From contig JAHZGZ010000029.1 of assembly GCA_019420545.1 (NCBI GenBank), positions 5,806-16,023 on the forward strand: a stretch of 10,218 bases of DNA, in the 5' to 3' direction. The notes below the pieces were generated by a model. It saw only the letters and a list, made by a program, of their open reading frames with translations, was not told the origin of the DNA and did no database searches. The translations under genes and the position numbers were made by a program. How positions within the stretch are numbered: the stretch's first letter is position 1; each line of letters begins with the position of its first letter. Of this stretch, positions 1-7,801 are shown piece after piece. The DNA is from Bacteroidales bacterium. Lineage in GTDB: Bacteria; Bacteroidota; Bacteroidia; Bacteroidales; Muribaculaceae.

Positions 1-780
1 CGCTCCTACGGCAACCATATCATCGAGGCGCAGTCGGGCGAGCTCGCAAGCCATCTTACCGGCAAGGGGCGCATGGAGGAGCCGGAGCGCATCGTGGAGG
101 TCCTTGAGGAGTTCTTCTCAGTCGGTCAGGATCTTGCGGGGAAGCATGTGCTGATTACCGCAGGCCCAACCTACGAGCGTATCGACCCTGTGCGTTTCAT
201 CGGCAACTACAGCTCCGGCAAGATGGGCTATGCCCTGGCCGGGGAGGCCGCTTCGCGTGGCGCGCGGGTTACGCTTGTCAGCGGTCCCGTGAGCATCCCC
301 GCGCCATCGTCGCCGCATGTCACGGTAGTGCGCGTGGAGTCGGCTCGCGAGATGCTTGACGCCTGTGAGAAGGCATTCCCCGATGCCGATGCGGCGATAA
401 TGTGTGCGGCCGTGGCCGATTATGCCCCGGCCGAGCCGTCAGCCGTCAAGATCAAGCGCGAGGGCAACGAGCCGCCGCAGATCCGTCTGGTGAAGAATCC
501 CGATATTGCGCGCACACTGGGTGAGCGCAAACGCCCCGGGCAGCTGCTGGTAGGCTTCGCACTGGAGACCGACCACGAAGGTGCCAATGCCGTGTCGAAG
601 CTCACGTCGAAGAATCTCGACATGGTGGTGCTCAACTCCTTGCGCGATGCCGGTGCAGGCTTCTCTACCGATACCAACAAAATTACCCTCTACACCGCCG
701 ACGGCCGCACATTGCCTTTTGATCTGAAAGACAAGCGTGCTGTCGCCGCCGACATAATAGACACAATGCTGACACTCTGA
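1..780 (+). CDS. coaBC: Phosphopantothenoylcysteine decarboxylase / phosphopantothenate-cysteine ligase CoaBC, 3' part
   Basis: This bifunctional flavoprotein of coenzyme A synthesis joins cysteine to 4'-phosphopantothenate (CoaB) and decarboxylates the product to 4'-phosphopantetheine (CoaC). The frame is open from base 1, so the start lies upstream. 259 residues are visible of a usual length near 400. The first 40 or so residues are the end of the CoaC domain (ELASHLTGKGRM, bases 40-75). The CoaB domain follows, opening with LITAGPTYERIDP at about 151-189. Residues important in E. coli CoaB appear conserved: Arg (codon 193) and Asn (codon 205) in RFIGNYSSGKMG, the Ala-Ala pair at codons 406 and 409, and a Lys in VKIK at codon 448. 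KNPDI and VGFALETD are also family motifs. The CoaC active-site part (PASANT, flavin site) is outside the window. The next gene starts 16 bases downstream, which suggests cotranscription. Identification is firm. Confidence 0.96.
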   Translation, partial: RSYGNHIIEAQSGELASHLTGKGRMEEPERIVEVLEEFFSVGQDLAGKHVLITAGPTYERIDPVRFIGNYSSGKMGYALAGEAASRGARVTLVSGPVSIPAPSSPHVTVVRVESAREMLDACEKAFPDADAAIMCAAVADYAPAEPSAVKIKREGNEPPQIRLVKNPDIARTLGERKRPGQLLVGFALETDHEGANAVSKLTSKNLDMVVLNSLRDAGAGFSTDTNKITLYTADGRTLPFDLKDKRAVAADIIDTMLTL

Positions 781-796
781 AAAGTAGGTAACCGAT

Positions 797-1732
797 ATGT
801 CAAAAATGAAGTGTATCCTCTCCGTTTTCCGATGTGTGGTCGCGGCCATGATGCTTATGGCCCCGCTCACCGGCATGGCCCAGGAGCTCAACTGCAAGGT
901 CGAGATCGACTTCTCGCAGGTGCCCGGTACAAATACCGCCGTGTTTACCACACTTCAGGATGCCATATCGGAGTATATCAATACCCGCAAGTGGACCAGC
1001 GCGCAGTTTTCTCCCAACGAGAAGATCGAGTGCAAGCTCTTCTTTACGGTGAAGACTTTCGAGGATCCCCACGTCACCGGGGAACTTCAGATACAGTCGT
1101 CTCGGCCGGTCTACAACAGTAATTACACTACCACGATCATCAACTTCAAGGACACGAAGATCGAGTTCGACTATCAGCAGGGTGAGCCGCTGATTTTCTC
1201 CGAAAACTCCATGGAGAGCAGTCTCACGGCCATAATCAACTACTATGTCTACCTGATTCTTGCCCTCGATTTCGACAGCTTCTCCCCGAGTGGGGGCGAT
1301 CCCTATTGGGAACGTCTCAATAATGTGGTGCAGATGGCTCAGTCGGCCGGTGAAGGTGGCTGGAAATCGTTTGAGGACACTAAGAACCGCGCCGCGGTGC
1401 TCAATGCCTTTACCGAACCCGCGACCCGGAAGCTGCGCGACCTTGTGTATGCATACCATCGTACCGGTCTCGATGAGATGTCGGTCAGCCCCGACAAAGG
1501 TCGGCAGCGCATCACTCAGTCGCTCGACATACTTTCCGAGGTGAGCAAGGTAGCGCCCATGTCGGTGGGCATCTCGATGTTCAAGGATGCGAAGCTCGAC
1601 GAACTTGTCAATGTATATTCCAAGGCTCCGCAGGATGAGCGCGAACGCGTCTACGAACTGCTCTACAGCCTCTATCCTACCGAAGGAAAGCGCCTCGACA
1701 TGATAAAGAAAGGTACCAACAAACCTCAGTAA
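797..1732 (+). CDS. DUF4835 family secreted protein (PorD-like, possible type IX secretion factor)
   Basis: This 311-residue protein has a Sec signal peptide: basic start, hydrophobic stretch around residues 10-24, and a likely type I cleavage after TGMAQ near residue 29. The cysteine in FRC (near residue 13) does not sit in a lipobox. The rest has no membrane segment, so the mature protein should be periplasmic or attached to the outer membrane. Mature-part features such as ELNCKVEIDF, the long FTTLQDAISEYIN stretch, the aromatic IINYYVYLILALDFDSF segment and a C-terminal YSLYPTEGKRLD fit the Bacteroidota DUF4835 family, typically encoded between coaBC and recN. From memory, recent database names link this family to PorD of the type IX secretion system; I cannot check that here and treat the role as tentative. 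The chosen ATG follows ACCGAT; an in-frame ATG nine bases later is an alternative start that keeps the signal peptide. Confidence 0.85.
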   Translation: MSKMKCILSVFRCVVAAMMLMAPLTGMAQELNCKVEIDFSQVPGTNTAVFTTLQDAISEYINTRKWTSAQFSPNEKIECKLFFTVKTFEDPHVTGELQIQSSRPVYNSNYTTTIINFKDTKIEFDYQQGEPLIFSENSMESSLTAIINYYVYLILALDFDSFSPSGGDPYWERLNNVVQMAQSAGEGGWKSFEDTKNRAAVLNAFTEPATRKLRDLVYAYHRTGLDEMSVSPDKGRQRITQSLDILSEVSKVAPMSVGISMFKDAKLDELVNVYSKAPQDERERVYELLYSLYPTEGKRLDMIKKGTNKPQ

Positions 1733-1766
1733 CCCGGAGATCCTCTCCCAAAGATTTCCTACTGAT

Positions 1767-3437
1767 ATGTTACGATCTCTGCATATATCCAATTACGCCC
1801 TTATCGACACGGTCGACATCACCTTTCACAACGGGCTGAATATCATTACCGGCGAGACCGGTGCCGGCAAATCCATCATGCTCGGCGCTCTTTCGCTCAT
1901 ACTCGGCGAGCGTGCCGATCTGAAGGCTGTGCGCGACTCGGGGCGCAAGTCGGTGATCGAGGCTACGTTCGAGATCCACGATTACCGCCGGCTGAAAGAG
2001 TACTGCGTGGCCAACGATATCGAATGGGACGACAATGTGTGTATCCTCCGCCGCGAGATAGCGCCCGCAGGACGTTCACGCGCGTTCATCAACGACTCGC
2101 CGGTGACGCTCGATCTGCTGTCGCACGTGGCCATGCTACTTGTCGACATTCATTCGCAGCACAACAACCGCCTGCTTTCCTCGCCGGAATTCCAGCTCAG
2201 CATCATAGATACTCTGGCCGGTAACGAGGAACTGCTTGCCGACTACTCGCGCCGCTTCCTCACCTACCGCCGTGCGCTCAAGCGCCTGCGCGATACCCGG
2301 AAGGCCATTGAGCAGAACCGTCAGGACGAGGACTTCACGCGGTTCCAGCTCGAACAGCTCGACGCCATGAATCTTGAGCGCGGTGAGCAGGAGCAGCTTG
2401 AAAAGGATCGCGAAGTGCTTGCCAACATCACCGAGATAAAGACCACGCTCGGAGGGGCTCTTTACGCTCTTTCCAACGGCACTCACAATGCTCTGGCTCT
2501 CCTTGGCGATGCAGTGGAGTACTGCGAGCAGCTTTCGCAGGTGCTGGAGGATGCCGACAATATCGTGGAGCGCCTTAATACCGCGCATATCGAGTTGCGC
2601 GACATTGCCGATACGCTCTCCGATTTCGACCGCGACCTCAATGCCGATCCCGACGAACTCGAGGCCGTGGAGCGCCGCCTCAACGACATATATTCTCTCC
2701 AGTCGAAGCATCATGTGAATTCGGTCGACGAGCTTATCGAGCTGCGCGAGAATTTCCGCATAAAACTCTCCACTCTTGAAAACAGTTCGTATACTATCGA
2801 GGAGCTGGAGAAGGAGGCACGCCGCGCCAAAGCCGCCGCCAGAGAGATTGCCGCCGAACTGACGCGCCGGCGCACGGAGGAGGCCCGACGTTTCGAGCAG
2901 CTTCTGTGTGAGACGGCCTCGCCGCTCGGCATGAAAAATCTGCGCGCGCATGTGGAGATAACCACTGGCGACATGACCCCGGCAGGCATGGATACCGTGG
3001 AGTTCCGGTTTGCGTTCAACAAGAATCAGACCCCGATCCCCGTCGGCGGTGCCGCCTCCGGTGGCGAGATCTCGCGCCTGATGCTCTCGATAAAGAGTAT
3101 CATCGCGAGCCGTATGCAGCTCCCGTCGATCATATTCGATGAGATCGACACCGGAGTGTCGGGCGATGTGGCCAACCGCATGGGGCGCATGATGCGCGAT
3201 ATATCGCGCTCGATCCAGGTGATGGCGATTACCCACCTGCCGCAGGTGGCCGCTCTCGGCAACGCCCACTACAAGGTCTACAAACTCGATGATGACGATG
3301 CCACCCATACCCATATCCGCCAGCTCGGCGATGATGAGCGTGTCGACGAGATTGCCGTGATGCTCAGCGGATCTACTGTCGACAGCGCCGCCCGTGCCAA
3401 CGCCCTCTCTCTCCTCAATGCCAGTAAAAATGTTTAA
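1767..3437 (+). CDS. recN: DNA repair protein RecN (SMC-like ATPase)
   Basis: RecN is an SMC-like ATPase recruited to double-strand breaks, where it helps hold DNA ends or sister chromatids for RecA-dependent repair. The 556-residue length matches the family (about 550). The N-terminal half-domain starts LRSLHISNYALID and carries Walker A GETGAGKS at residues 29-36 and the Q-loop-side motif DIHSQHNN. A long, Glu/Arg-rich helical region at roughly 155-385 forms the shortened coiled coil. The C-terminal half has the ABC signature ASGGE at 430-434, Walker B IIFDEIDTG with D458 and E459, and the switch histidine H490 in THLPQVAA. All parts of a working ATPase are present. The gene lies 34 bases after the DUF4835 gene and 27 before the rRNA methyltransferase, on the same strand, so it is probably part of the same operon. 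I see no LexA-type site upstream. Confidence 0.97.
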   Translation: MLRSLHISNYALIDTVDITFHNGLNIITGETGAGKSIMLGALSLILGERADLKAVRDSGRKSVIEATFEIHDYRRLKEYCVANDIEWDDNVCILRREIAPAGRSRAFINDSPVTLDLLSHVAMLLVDIHSQHNNRLLSSPEFQLSIIDTLAGNEELLADYSRRFLTYRRALKRLRDTRKAIEQNRQDEDFTRFQLEQLDAMNLERGEQEQLEKDREVLANITEIKTTLGGALYALSNGTHNALALLGDAVEYCEQLSQVLEDADNIVERLNTAHIELRDIADTLSDFDRDLNADPDELEAVERRLNDIYSLQSKHHVNSVDELIELRENFRIKLSTLENSSYTIEELEKEARRAKAAAREIAAELTRRRTEEARRFEQLLCETASPLGMKNLRAHVEITTGDMTPAGMDTVEFRFAFNKNQTPIPVGGAASGGEISRLMLSIKSIIASRMQLPSIIFDEIDTGVSGDVANRMGRMMRDISRSIQVMAITHLPQVAALGNAHYKVYKLDDDDATHTHIRQLGDDERVDEIAVMLSGSTVDSAARANALSLLNASKNV

Positions 3438-3464
3438 ACAACGCTCTTAATACGATTACCCATA

Positions 3465-4223
3465 ATGGAATCTACCGACTATATATTCGGCATACGCGCC
3501 GTAATAGAGGCCATCGAGGCCGGAAAAGAGATCGACAAGGTATTTATCCGCAAGGATCTCCAGGGCGACGCGCTGCTTAAAGAACTTCTTGAGAAACTTC
3601 GCGGGAGCCGCATTCCCGTGCAGCGCGTGCCGGTCGAGCGCATCAACCGCATTACCCGCAAGAATCATCAGGGGGTGCTCGCCATGCTCTCTGCGGTAAC
3701 TTATCACCGTCTTGACCATCTTGTGCCCGCTCTGTATGAGGAGGGGGTATTGCCTTTCGTGGTGGTGCTCGACGGCATAACCGACGTGCGCAACTTCGGA
3801 GCCATAGCACGTACCTGCGAGTGTGCCGGTGTCGATGCCATCGTCATCCCCGAGCGCGGCAGTGTAAGTGTTGGTGGCGACGCCGTGAAGACCTCCGCGG
3901 GAGCACTGCTCCATATCCCCGTGTGCCGCGAGCGCTCCGCCGCTGGTGCGGTACGCTTTCTGAAGGACAACGGCTACATGGTTGTCGCCGCCTCCGAGAA
4001 AGCCGATATCAATTATACACAGGCCGACTATACCGGCCCGGCAGCTATAGTGATGGGGGCCGAGGATGTCGGTATCTCTCCCGAGGTACTGAAACTCTGC
4101 GACACATTTGTAAGCATTCCCCAGTTCGGACATATCGGCTCGCTCAACGTGTCGGTGGCAGCCGGTGTCATCATCTATGAAGTGGTGCGCCAGAGGCTCG
4201 CCGGCAATCTTGAAGTGATATGA
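3465..4223 (+). CDS. rlmB: 23S rRNA (guanosine-2'-O)-methyltransferase RlmB, TrmH/SpoU family
   Basis: This SPOUT-class enzyme most likely transfers a methyl group from S-adenosylmethionine to a ribose 2'-OH in 23S rRNA (G2251 in E. coli). At 252 residues it matches RlmB (about 245). Residues 1-80 form the N-terminal RNA-binding domain of the L30e-like type, beginning DYIFGIRAVIEAI and ending near NHQGVLAM. The catalytic knot domain carries motif 1 as VRNFGAIART with N110 and R116, motif 2 as MGAEDVGIS starting near residue 197, and motif 3 as IGSLNVSVAAG with S226 and N228. These form the SAM pocket and active site. The two-domain layout favours RlmB over a tRNA TrmH, though a tRNA or other rRNA target cannot be excluded from sequence. 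The stop codon overlaps the start of the next gene (ATGA), suggesting coupled translation with the helicase. The start is preceded by CATA, with no Shine-Dalgarno. Confidence 0.9.
   Translation: MESTDYIFGIRAVIEAIEAGKEIDKVFIRKDLQGDALLKELLEKLRGSRIPVQRVPVERINRITRKNHQGVLAMLSAVTYHRLDHLVPALYEEGVLPFVVVLDGITDVRNFGAIARTCECAGVDAIVIPERGSVSVGGDAVKTSAGALLHIPVCRERSAAGAVRFLKDNGYMVVAASEKADINYTQADYTGPAAIVMGAEDVGISPEVLKLCDTFVSIPQFGHIGSLNVSVAAGVIIYEVVRQRLAGNLEVI
4211..4223 (+). promoter_or_regulatory. ATGA stop-start overlap of rlmB and uvrD
   Basis: The rlmB stop TGA (4221-4223) overlaps the helicase ATG (4220-4222) by the tetranucleotide ATGA. The bases before it, GAAGTGAT, include no strong Shine-Dalgarno motif. 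Such overlaps usually mean that ribosomes ending the first gene restart on the second, so the two proteins are probably made in linked amounts. The overlap itself is read directly; the coupling is inferred. Confidence 0.7.
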
Positions 4224-6574
4224 CCCCGGGAGAGGACTATCTTTCGCAGCTTAACGTACAGCAGCGCGATGCCGTGGTCTATACCGACGGCCCTCAGCTT
4301 GTGATAGCGGGAGCCGGATCGGGAAAGACACGTGTGCTCACATATAAGATCGTGCATCTGCTGCATCTCGGCTACGAGCCGTGGCGCATTCTGGCGCTCA
4401 CCTTTACCAATAAGGCCGCCAAAGAGATGCGCGAGCGTATCGAGAAGATGGTTGGCCCCGAGGTCGCGTCGCGGCTCTGGATGGGTACTTTCCACAGTAT
4501 TTTTGCCCGGCTGCTCCGTCTCAACGCCGACCGTATCGGCTTCAAAAGCAGCTTTACCATCTACGATGCCGCCGACAGCAAATCGCTTGTGAAGACCATC
4601 CTGCGCGATATGGAGCTTGACGACAAGGTGTACAAGCCTGCCGTTGTCCTGTCGGCGATCTCCAATGCCAAGAATGCGCTTGTTTCCCCCGAAATGTATC
4701 TTGCCGACACGGGGCAGATGGCTGCCGACGAGCGGGCGAAGCGCCCGGCTCTCGGCGCAGTGTATCGTGCTTACTGCGCCCGCTGCCGCCATGCCGGAGC
4801 GATGGACTTCGACGATCTGCTTTTCTACACCAATCTGTTGCTGCGCGACAATCCCGATGTAAGGCAGAAGTATCAGGAATATTTCCGATATGTGCTTGTC
4901 GACGAGTATCAGGATACCAACTTCGCGCAGCATGTGATCATCAGGCAGTTGTGTGAAAATTCACAGGCGCTCTGTGTTGTGGGCGACGATGCCCAGAGCA
5001 TCTACTCGTTCCGTGGCGCCAACATCAGCAATATACTCCACCTCAACAAGTCGTTTCCCGGGCTGCGCACCTTCAAACTCGAACAGAACTACCGCTCTAC
5101 CCAGAATATCATCAACGCGGCCAACACTCTCATTGCCAAGAACAAGGAGCAGATTCCCAAGCAGGTGTTCTCGCGCAACGACGTGGGTTCGCGCATAGAG
5201 GTCGTGCAGGCCTACAGCGACTATGAGGAAGCGATACTTGTTGCCAACAAGGTGTCGCAGATGCAGATGCGCAGCCACGATCCTTACAACGAGTTCGCTA
5301 TACTTTACCGCACCAATTCCCAGTCAAGACGTCTGGAGGAATCGTTGCGCAACCGCAATATCCCTTACCGTATCTACGGCGGTCTGTCGTTCTATCAGCG
5401 CAAGGAGGTGAAGGATGTGGTGGCCTACATGCGTCTGGCCGTCAATCCCGACGATGACGAGGCGCTCAAGCGCGTTATCAATATCCCGGCGCGCGGTATC
5501 GGCGATACTACCTTGAACAGGCTCGTGCATACCGCCATCCATCATGGCGTGAGCATCTGGAACGTCGTTACATCGCTCGACCGCTACGACACCGGACTCA
5601 AATCGGCGGCTGTGAAAAAGGTTACGGGATTTGTCGAGCTGGTTCAGAAATTCGTAGGTATGGTCACCGCAAATGCCTCGGCCTATGAGGTTGCCCATAC
5701 CATAGTCGAGGACACAAGGATGCTTGCGTCGCTTATCCACGACAATACCCCCGAAAGTATTTCAAAGCAGGAGAATATACTTGAACTGCTGCAGGGTATA
5801 TCGGAATTCGTGGGGGAGCGTCTGGAACAGTCGGCGCAGGAGACGTCGCTTGTCGATTTCCTGGCCAATGTGTCGCTCGCCACTGACCAGGATATGAGCG
5901 ACAGCAACGGCGAGGCTGTCACTCTGATGACGGTACATGCCGCCAAGGGGCTGGAGTTCAACAATGTGATTGTAGTTGGCGTGGAGGAGGAACTTTTCCC
6001 CTCGGCGTTGAGCTGCGACACTCTGCGCGGTATCGAGGAGGAGCGCCGATTGCTGTATGTGGCTATAACCCGTGCGCGGCGCCATTGTGTCATTACTTAT
6101 GCTGCAAGCCGTTACCGTAACGGGCAGACCGCACCGACTAATCCGTCGCGTTTTATCGCCGACATCGACCGCAGCTATCTTTACATGTCGCCCGGCAGTG
6201 AGTTCGCGCATTCCGATAAGGTGATCAATCCGCTCGACAACTATCGCGACTCCATGCACGGCCGTTCCGATGACAGGCGCCGCTCGTTCCGCCATCCGCT
6301 TCTCGACGAGACCCCCGCGCAGTCCAATATCCGTCCCGTAAATCTTTCGGCCAATCCGATAGGTGACACTGCTCCCGGAGCCGCGGATGGAAGCATACAC
6401 GACGTGTCGGCACTGAAAGTCGGCATGCGTATCGAGCACTCGCGATTCGGCGTGGGTACCATTTCGGCTGTCGCGTCCAATGTTCCGAGTCCTACAATTA
6501 CGGTAACGTTTAACGTGGTGGGCGAAAAGAAGCTGCTTCTGAAATTCGCCCGCTTCAACATTCTCGACCAATAA
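4220..6574 (+). CDS. uvrD: UvrD/PcrA-type superfamily 1A DNA helicase
   Basis: This is a 784-residue ATP-dependent 3'-5' DNA helicase of the UvrD/PcrA/Rep group, acting in nucleotide excision and mismatch repair and in clearing proteins from DNA. Visible motifs in order: Q motif LNVQQRDAV (11-19); Walker A AGAGSGKT (30-37); motif Ia FTNKAAKEMRERI; DEYQD (228-232), the Walker B; motif III VVGDDAQSIYSFRG (from about 253); motif IV LEQNYRSTQNI; motif V TVHAAKGLEF (from T571); motif VI LLYVAITRARR with R618. After the helicase core comes a poorly conserved, charged linker (about 656-731) and a C-terminal Tudor-like domain (about 732-784, VGMRIEHSRFGVGTI), the part that contacts RNA polymerase in PcrA and UvrD. 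Length and this tail exclude Rep and RecB. The choice between the names uvrD and pcrA is a matter of convention. The frame is intact, and nspC follows after 25 bases. Confidence 0.95.
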   Translation: MTPGEDYLSQLNVQQRDAVVYTDGPQLVIAGAGSGKTRVLTYKIVHLLHLGYEPWRILALTFTNKAAKEMRERIEKMVGPEVASRLWMGTFHSIFARLLRLNADRIGFKSSFTIYDAADSKSLVKTILRDMELDDKVYKPAVVLSAISNAKNALVSPEMYLADTGQMAADERAKRPALGAVYRAYCARCRHAGAMDFDDLLFYTNLLLRDNPDVRQKYQEYFRYVLVDEYQDTNFAQHVIIRQLCENSQALCVVGDDAQSIYSFRGANISNILHLNKSFPGLRTFKLEQNYRSTQNIINAANTLIAKNKEQIPKQVFSRNDVGSRIEVVQAYSDYEEAILVANKVSQMQMRSHDPYNEFAILYRTNSQSRRLEESLRNRNIPYRIYGGLSFYQRKEVKDVVAYMRLAVNPDDDEALKRVINIPARGIGDTTLNRLVHTAIHHGVSIWNVVTSLDRYDTGLKSAAVKKVTGFVELVQKFVGMVTANASAYEVAHTIVEDTRMLASLIHDNTPESISKQENILELLQGISEFVGERLEQSAQETSLVDFLANVSLATDQDMSDSNGEAVTLMTVHAAKGLEFNNVIVVGVEEELFPSALSCDTLRGIEEERRLLYVAITRARRHCVITYAASRYRNGQTAPTNPSRFIADIDRSYLYMSPGSEFAHSDKVINPLDNYRDSMHGRSDDRRRSFRHPLLDETPAQSNIRPVNLSANPIGDTAPGAADGSIHDVSALKVGMRIEHSRFGVGTISAVASNVPSPTITVTFNVVGEKKLLLKFARFNILDQ

Positions 6575-6599
6575 CTGAATATTCCCGAAATTCAAGCAT

Positions 6600-7751
6600 A
6601 TGAAAGCCGCTGAGCTGACTACACCATATTATATAGTATATGAGGATCGTATACGACGCAATCTCGAGCTGATAACCTCGGTAGCGCGCGAAGCCGGCGT
6701 GGAGATTATCATGGCCTTCAAGGCGAATGCCTTGTGGCGTACCTTCCCCGTGGTACGTGAGTATGTGCGCAACTCCACGGCCAGCTCGCTCAACGAGATG
6801 CGTCTGGGCAACGAGGAACTGGGAGGCGAAGTGCACACATATTGTCCCGCTTATACTCCCGACACCATCGGCCGATTTCTTGCCGGGAGCAGCCACCTTA
6901 CTTTCAACTCGCTTTCGCAGTGGGACCGTTTCCGCAAGGATGTGGAGGAGTACAATGCCGCACACCCGGCGTCCCGTGTCAGCCCCGGGCTGAGGGTCAA
7001 CCCAATGTGCTCGGTCATAGAGACTGACATCTACAACCCGGCTGTGCCCGGTTCGCGTTTCGGCGCGACCGCCGAGCAGATCGGCGACCGCCTCCCCGAC
7101 GGTATCGAGGGTCTGCATTTCCATGCTTTGTGCGAATCGACCTCCTACGATCTTGAAAAGGTGCTTGCCGCTTTCGAGGAACAGTTCGGACGCTATCTCC
7201 CGCAGGTGAAGTGGGTCAACATGGGTGGCGGTCACCTCATGACCCGCAAGGGCTACGACACCGGGCATCTCGTGGAACTTCTGCGGGCTTTCCGCGGGCG
7301 CTATCCGTGGCTGAAGGTGATTCTGGAGCCTGGGAGCGCGTTCATGTGGCGCACCGGCGATCTTGTGACCTCCGTGGTCGACGTGGTGGAGAACCAGGGC
7401 GTGAAGACCGCCATCATCGACGCGTCGTTTGCCTGTCATATGCCCGACTGTCTGGAGATGCCCTACAAACCGGCGATTACACAGAGCGTAGAGCCGGCTG
7501 AGGGATTGCCGGCATACCGTCTTGGCGGAAACTCCTGTCTGAGCGGCGATTTTGTGGGTGACTGGACTTTTCCCGAGCCGCTGAAGATCGGCGACCGCCT
7601 GACGCTGGAGGACATGAACCACTACACTACGGTAAAAACCACCATGTTCAACGGCATACAGCATCCCGACATGGTATGGTGTGATGCCTCTGGCGACTGC
7701 ACTCTCCTCCGGCGCTTCACCTACGAGGACTATAAGAACCGGATGGACTGA
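6600..7751 (+). CDS. nspC: Carboxynorspermidine / carboxyspermidine decarboxylase
   Basis: This pyridoxal-phosphate enzyme of the alanine racemase-like (fold type III) group removes CO2 from carboxynorspermidine or carboxyspermidine, the last step of the alternative polyamine pathway used instead of S-adenosylmethionine-based spermidine synthesis. The length, 383 residues, is typical. The cofactor lysine is K41 in MAFKANAL. Other family blocks are LRVNPMCSVIE, LHFHALCES, NMGGGHLMT (phosphate-binding glycines 209-211), LEPGSAF (E243), HMPDCLEMPYKP and GGNSCLSGD with C313 and D317, the pair that in this fold comes from the partner subunit, so the active enzyme should be a dimer. The final HYTTVKTTMFNG segment also fits. 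The partner dehydrogenase is not in the window. Lysine and arginine decarboxylases of the same fold are less likely given the CHMPDCLEMPYKP block. The start follows GCAT and lacks a Shine-Dalgarno; the helicase ends 25 bases earlier. Confidence 0.93.
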   Translation: MKAAELTTPYYIVYEDRIRRNLELITSVAREAGVEIIMAFKANALWRTFPVVREYVRNSTASSLNEMRLGNEELGGEVHTYCPAYTPDTIGRFLAGSSHLTFNSLSQWDRFRKDVEEYNAAHPASRVSPGLRVNPMCSVIETDIYNPAVPGSRFGATAEQIGDRLPDGIEGLHFHALCESTSYDLEKVLAAFEEQFGRYLPQVKWVNMGGGHLMTRKGYDTGHLVELLRAFRGRYPWLKVILEPGSAFMWRTGDLVTSVVDVVENQGVKTAIIDASFACHMPDCLEMPYKPAITQSVEPAEGLPAYRLGGNSCLSGDFVGDWTFPEPLKIGDRLTLEDMNHYTTVKTTMFNGIQHPDMVWCDASGDCTLLRRFTYEDYKNRMD

Positions 7752-7763
7752 GCGTCCCGTCCG

Positions 7764-7801
7764 CATAGATGTAATTACCCCCCCAATCATTCACATAGAT
7801 G
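7764..7801 (+). other. Repeated CATAGATG with an ATG-TAA start-stop pair before the glycosyltransferase
   Basis: The 47-base gap between nspC and the glycosyltransferase holds CATAGATG twice, at 7764-7771 and 7794-7801, 30 bases apart. The second copy contains the real start codon. The first ATG (7769-7771) is followed at once by TAA, making a minimal start-stop frame. A run of seven C (7778-7784) lies between the copies. This could be chance, or the first ATG could hold or recycle ribosomes before the real start. No other gene-sized feature or promoter is visible in the gap. Confidence 0.35.

Noticed and set aside
800..1792. 330-codon open frame on the - strand opposite the DUF4835 gene
   Set aside because: The + strand frame has a signal peptide, family features and proper spacing to its neighbours; the antisense product is His/Arg/Gly-rich without a domain.
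2136..3314. 392-codon open frame on the - strand opposite recN
   Set aside because: It mirrors the coiled-coil and ATPase codons of recN, has no domain signal and would need a gene wholly nested in a conserved one.
3431..3440. Perfect 10-base palindrome TGTTTAAACA over the recN stop codon
   Set aside because: It is short, A/T-dominated and not repeated elsewhere in the window; a chance occurrence is likely and no operator family is recognised.
5762..6595. 277-codon open frame on the - strand opposite the end of uvrD
   Set aside because: It lies fully within the conserved helicase motifs V-VI and the Tudor-like tail on the other strand and shows no domain.
6555..7790. 411-codon open frame on the - strand opposite nspC
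   Set aside because: nspC on the + strand has all its family motifs over the same bases. The antisense translation shows no recognisable domain, and long antisense frames are expected from this codon bias.
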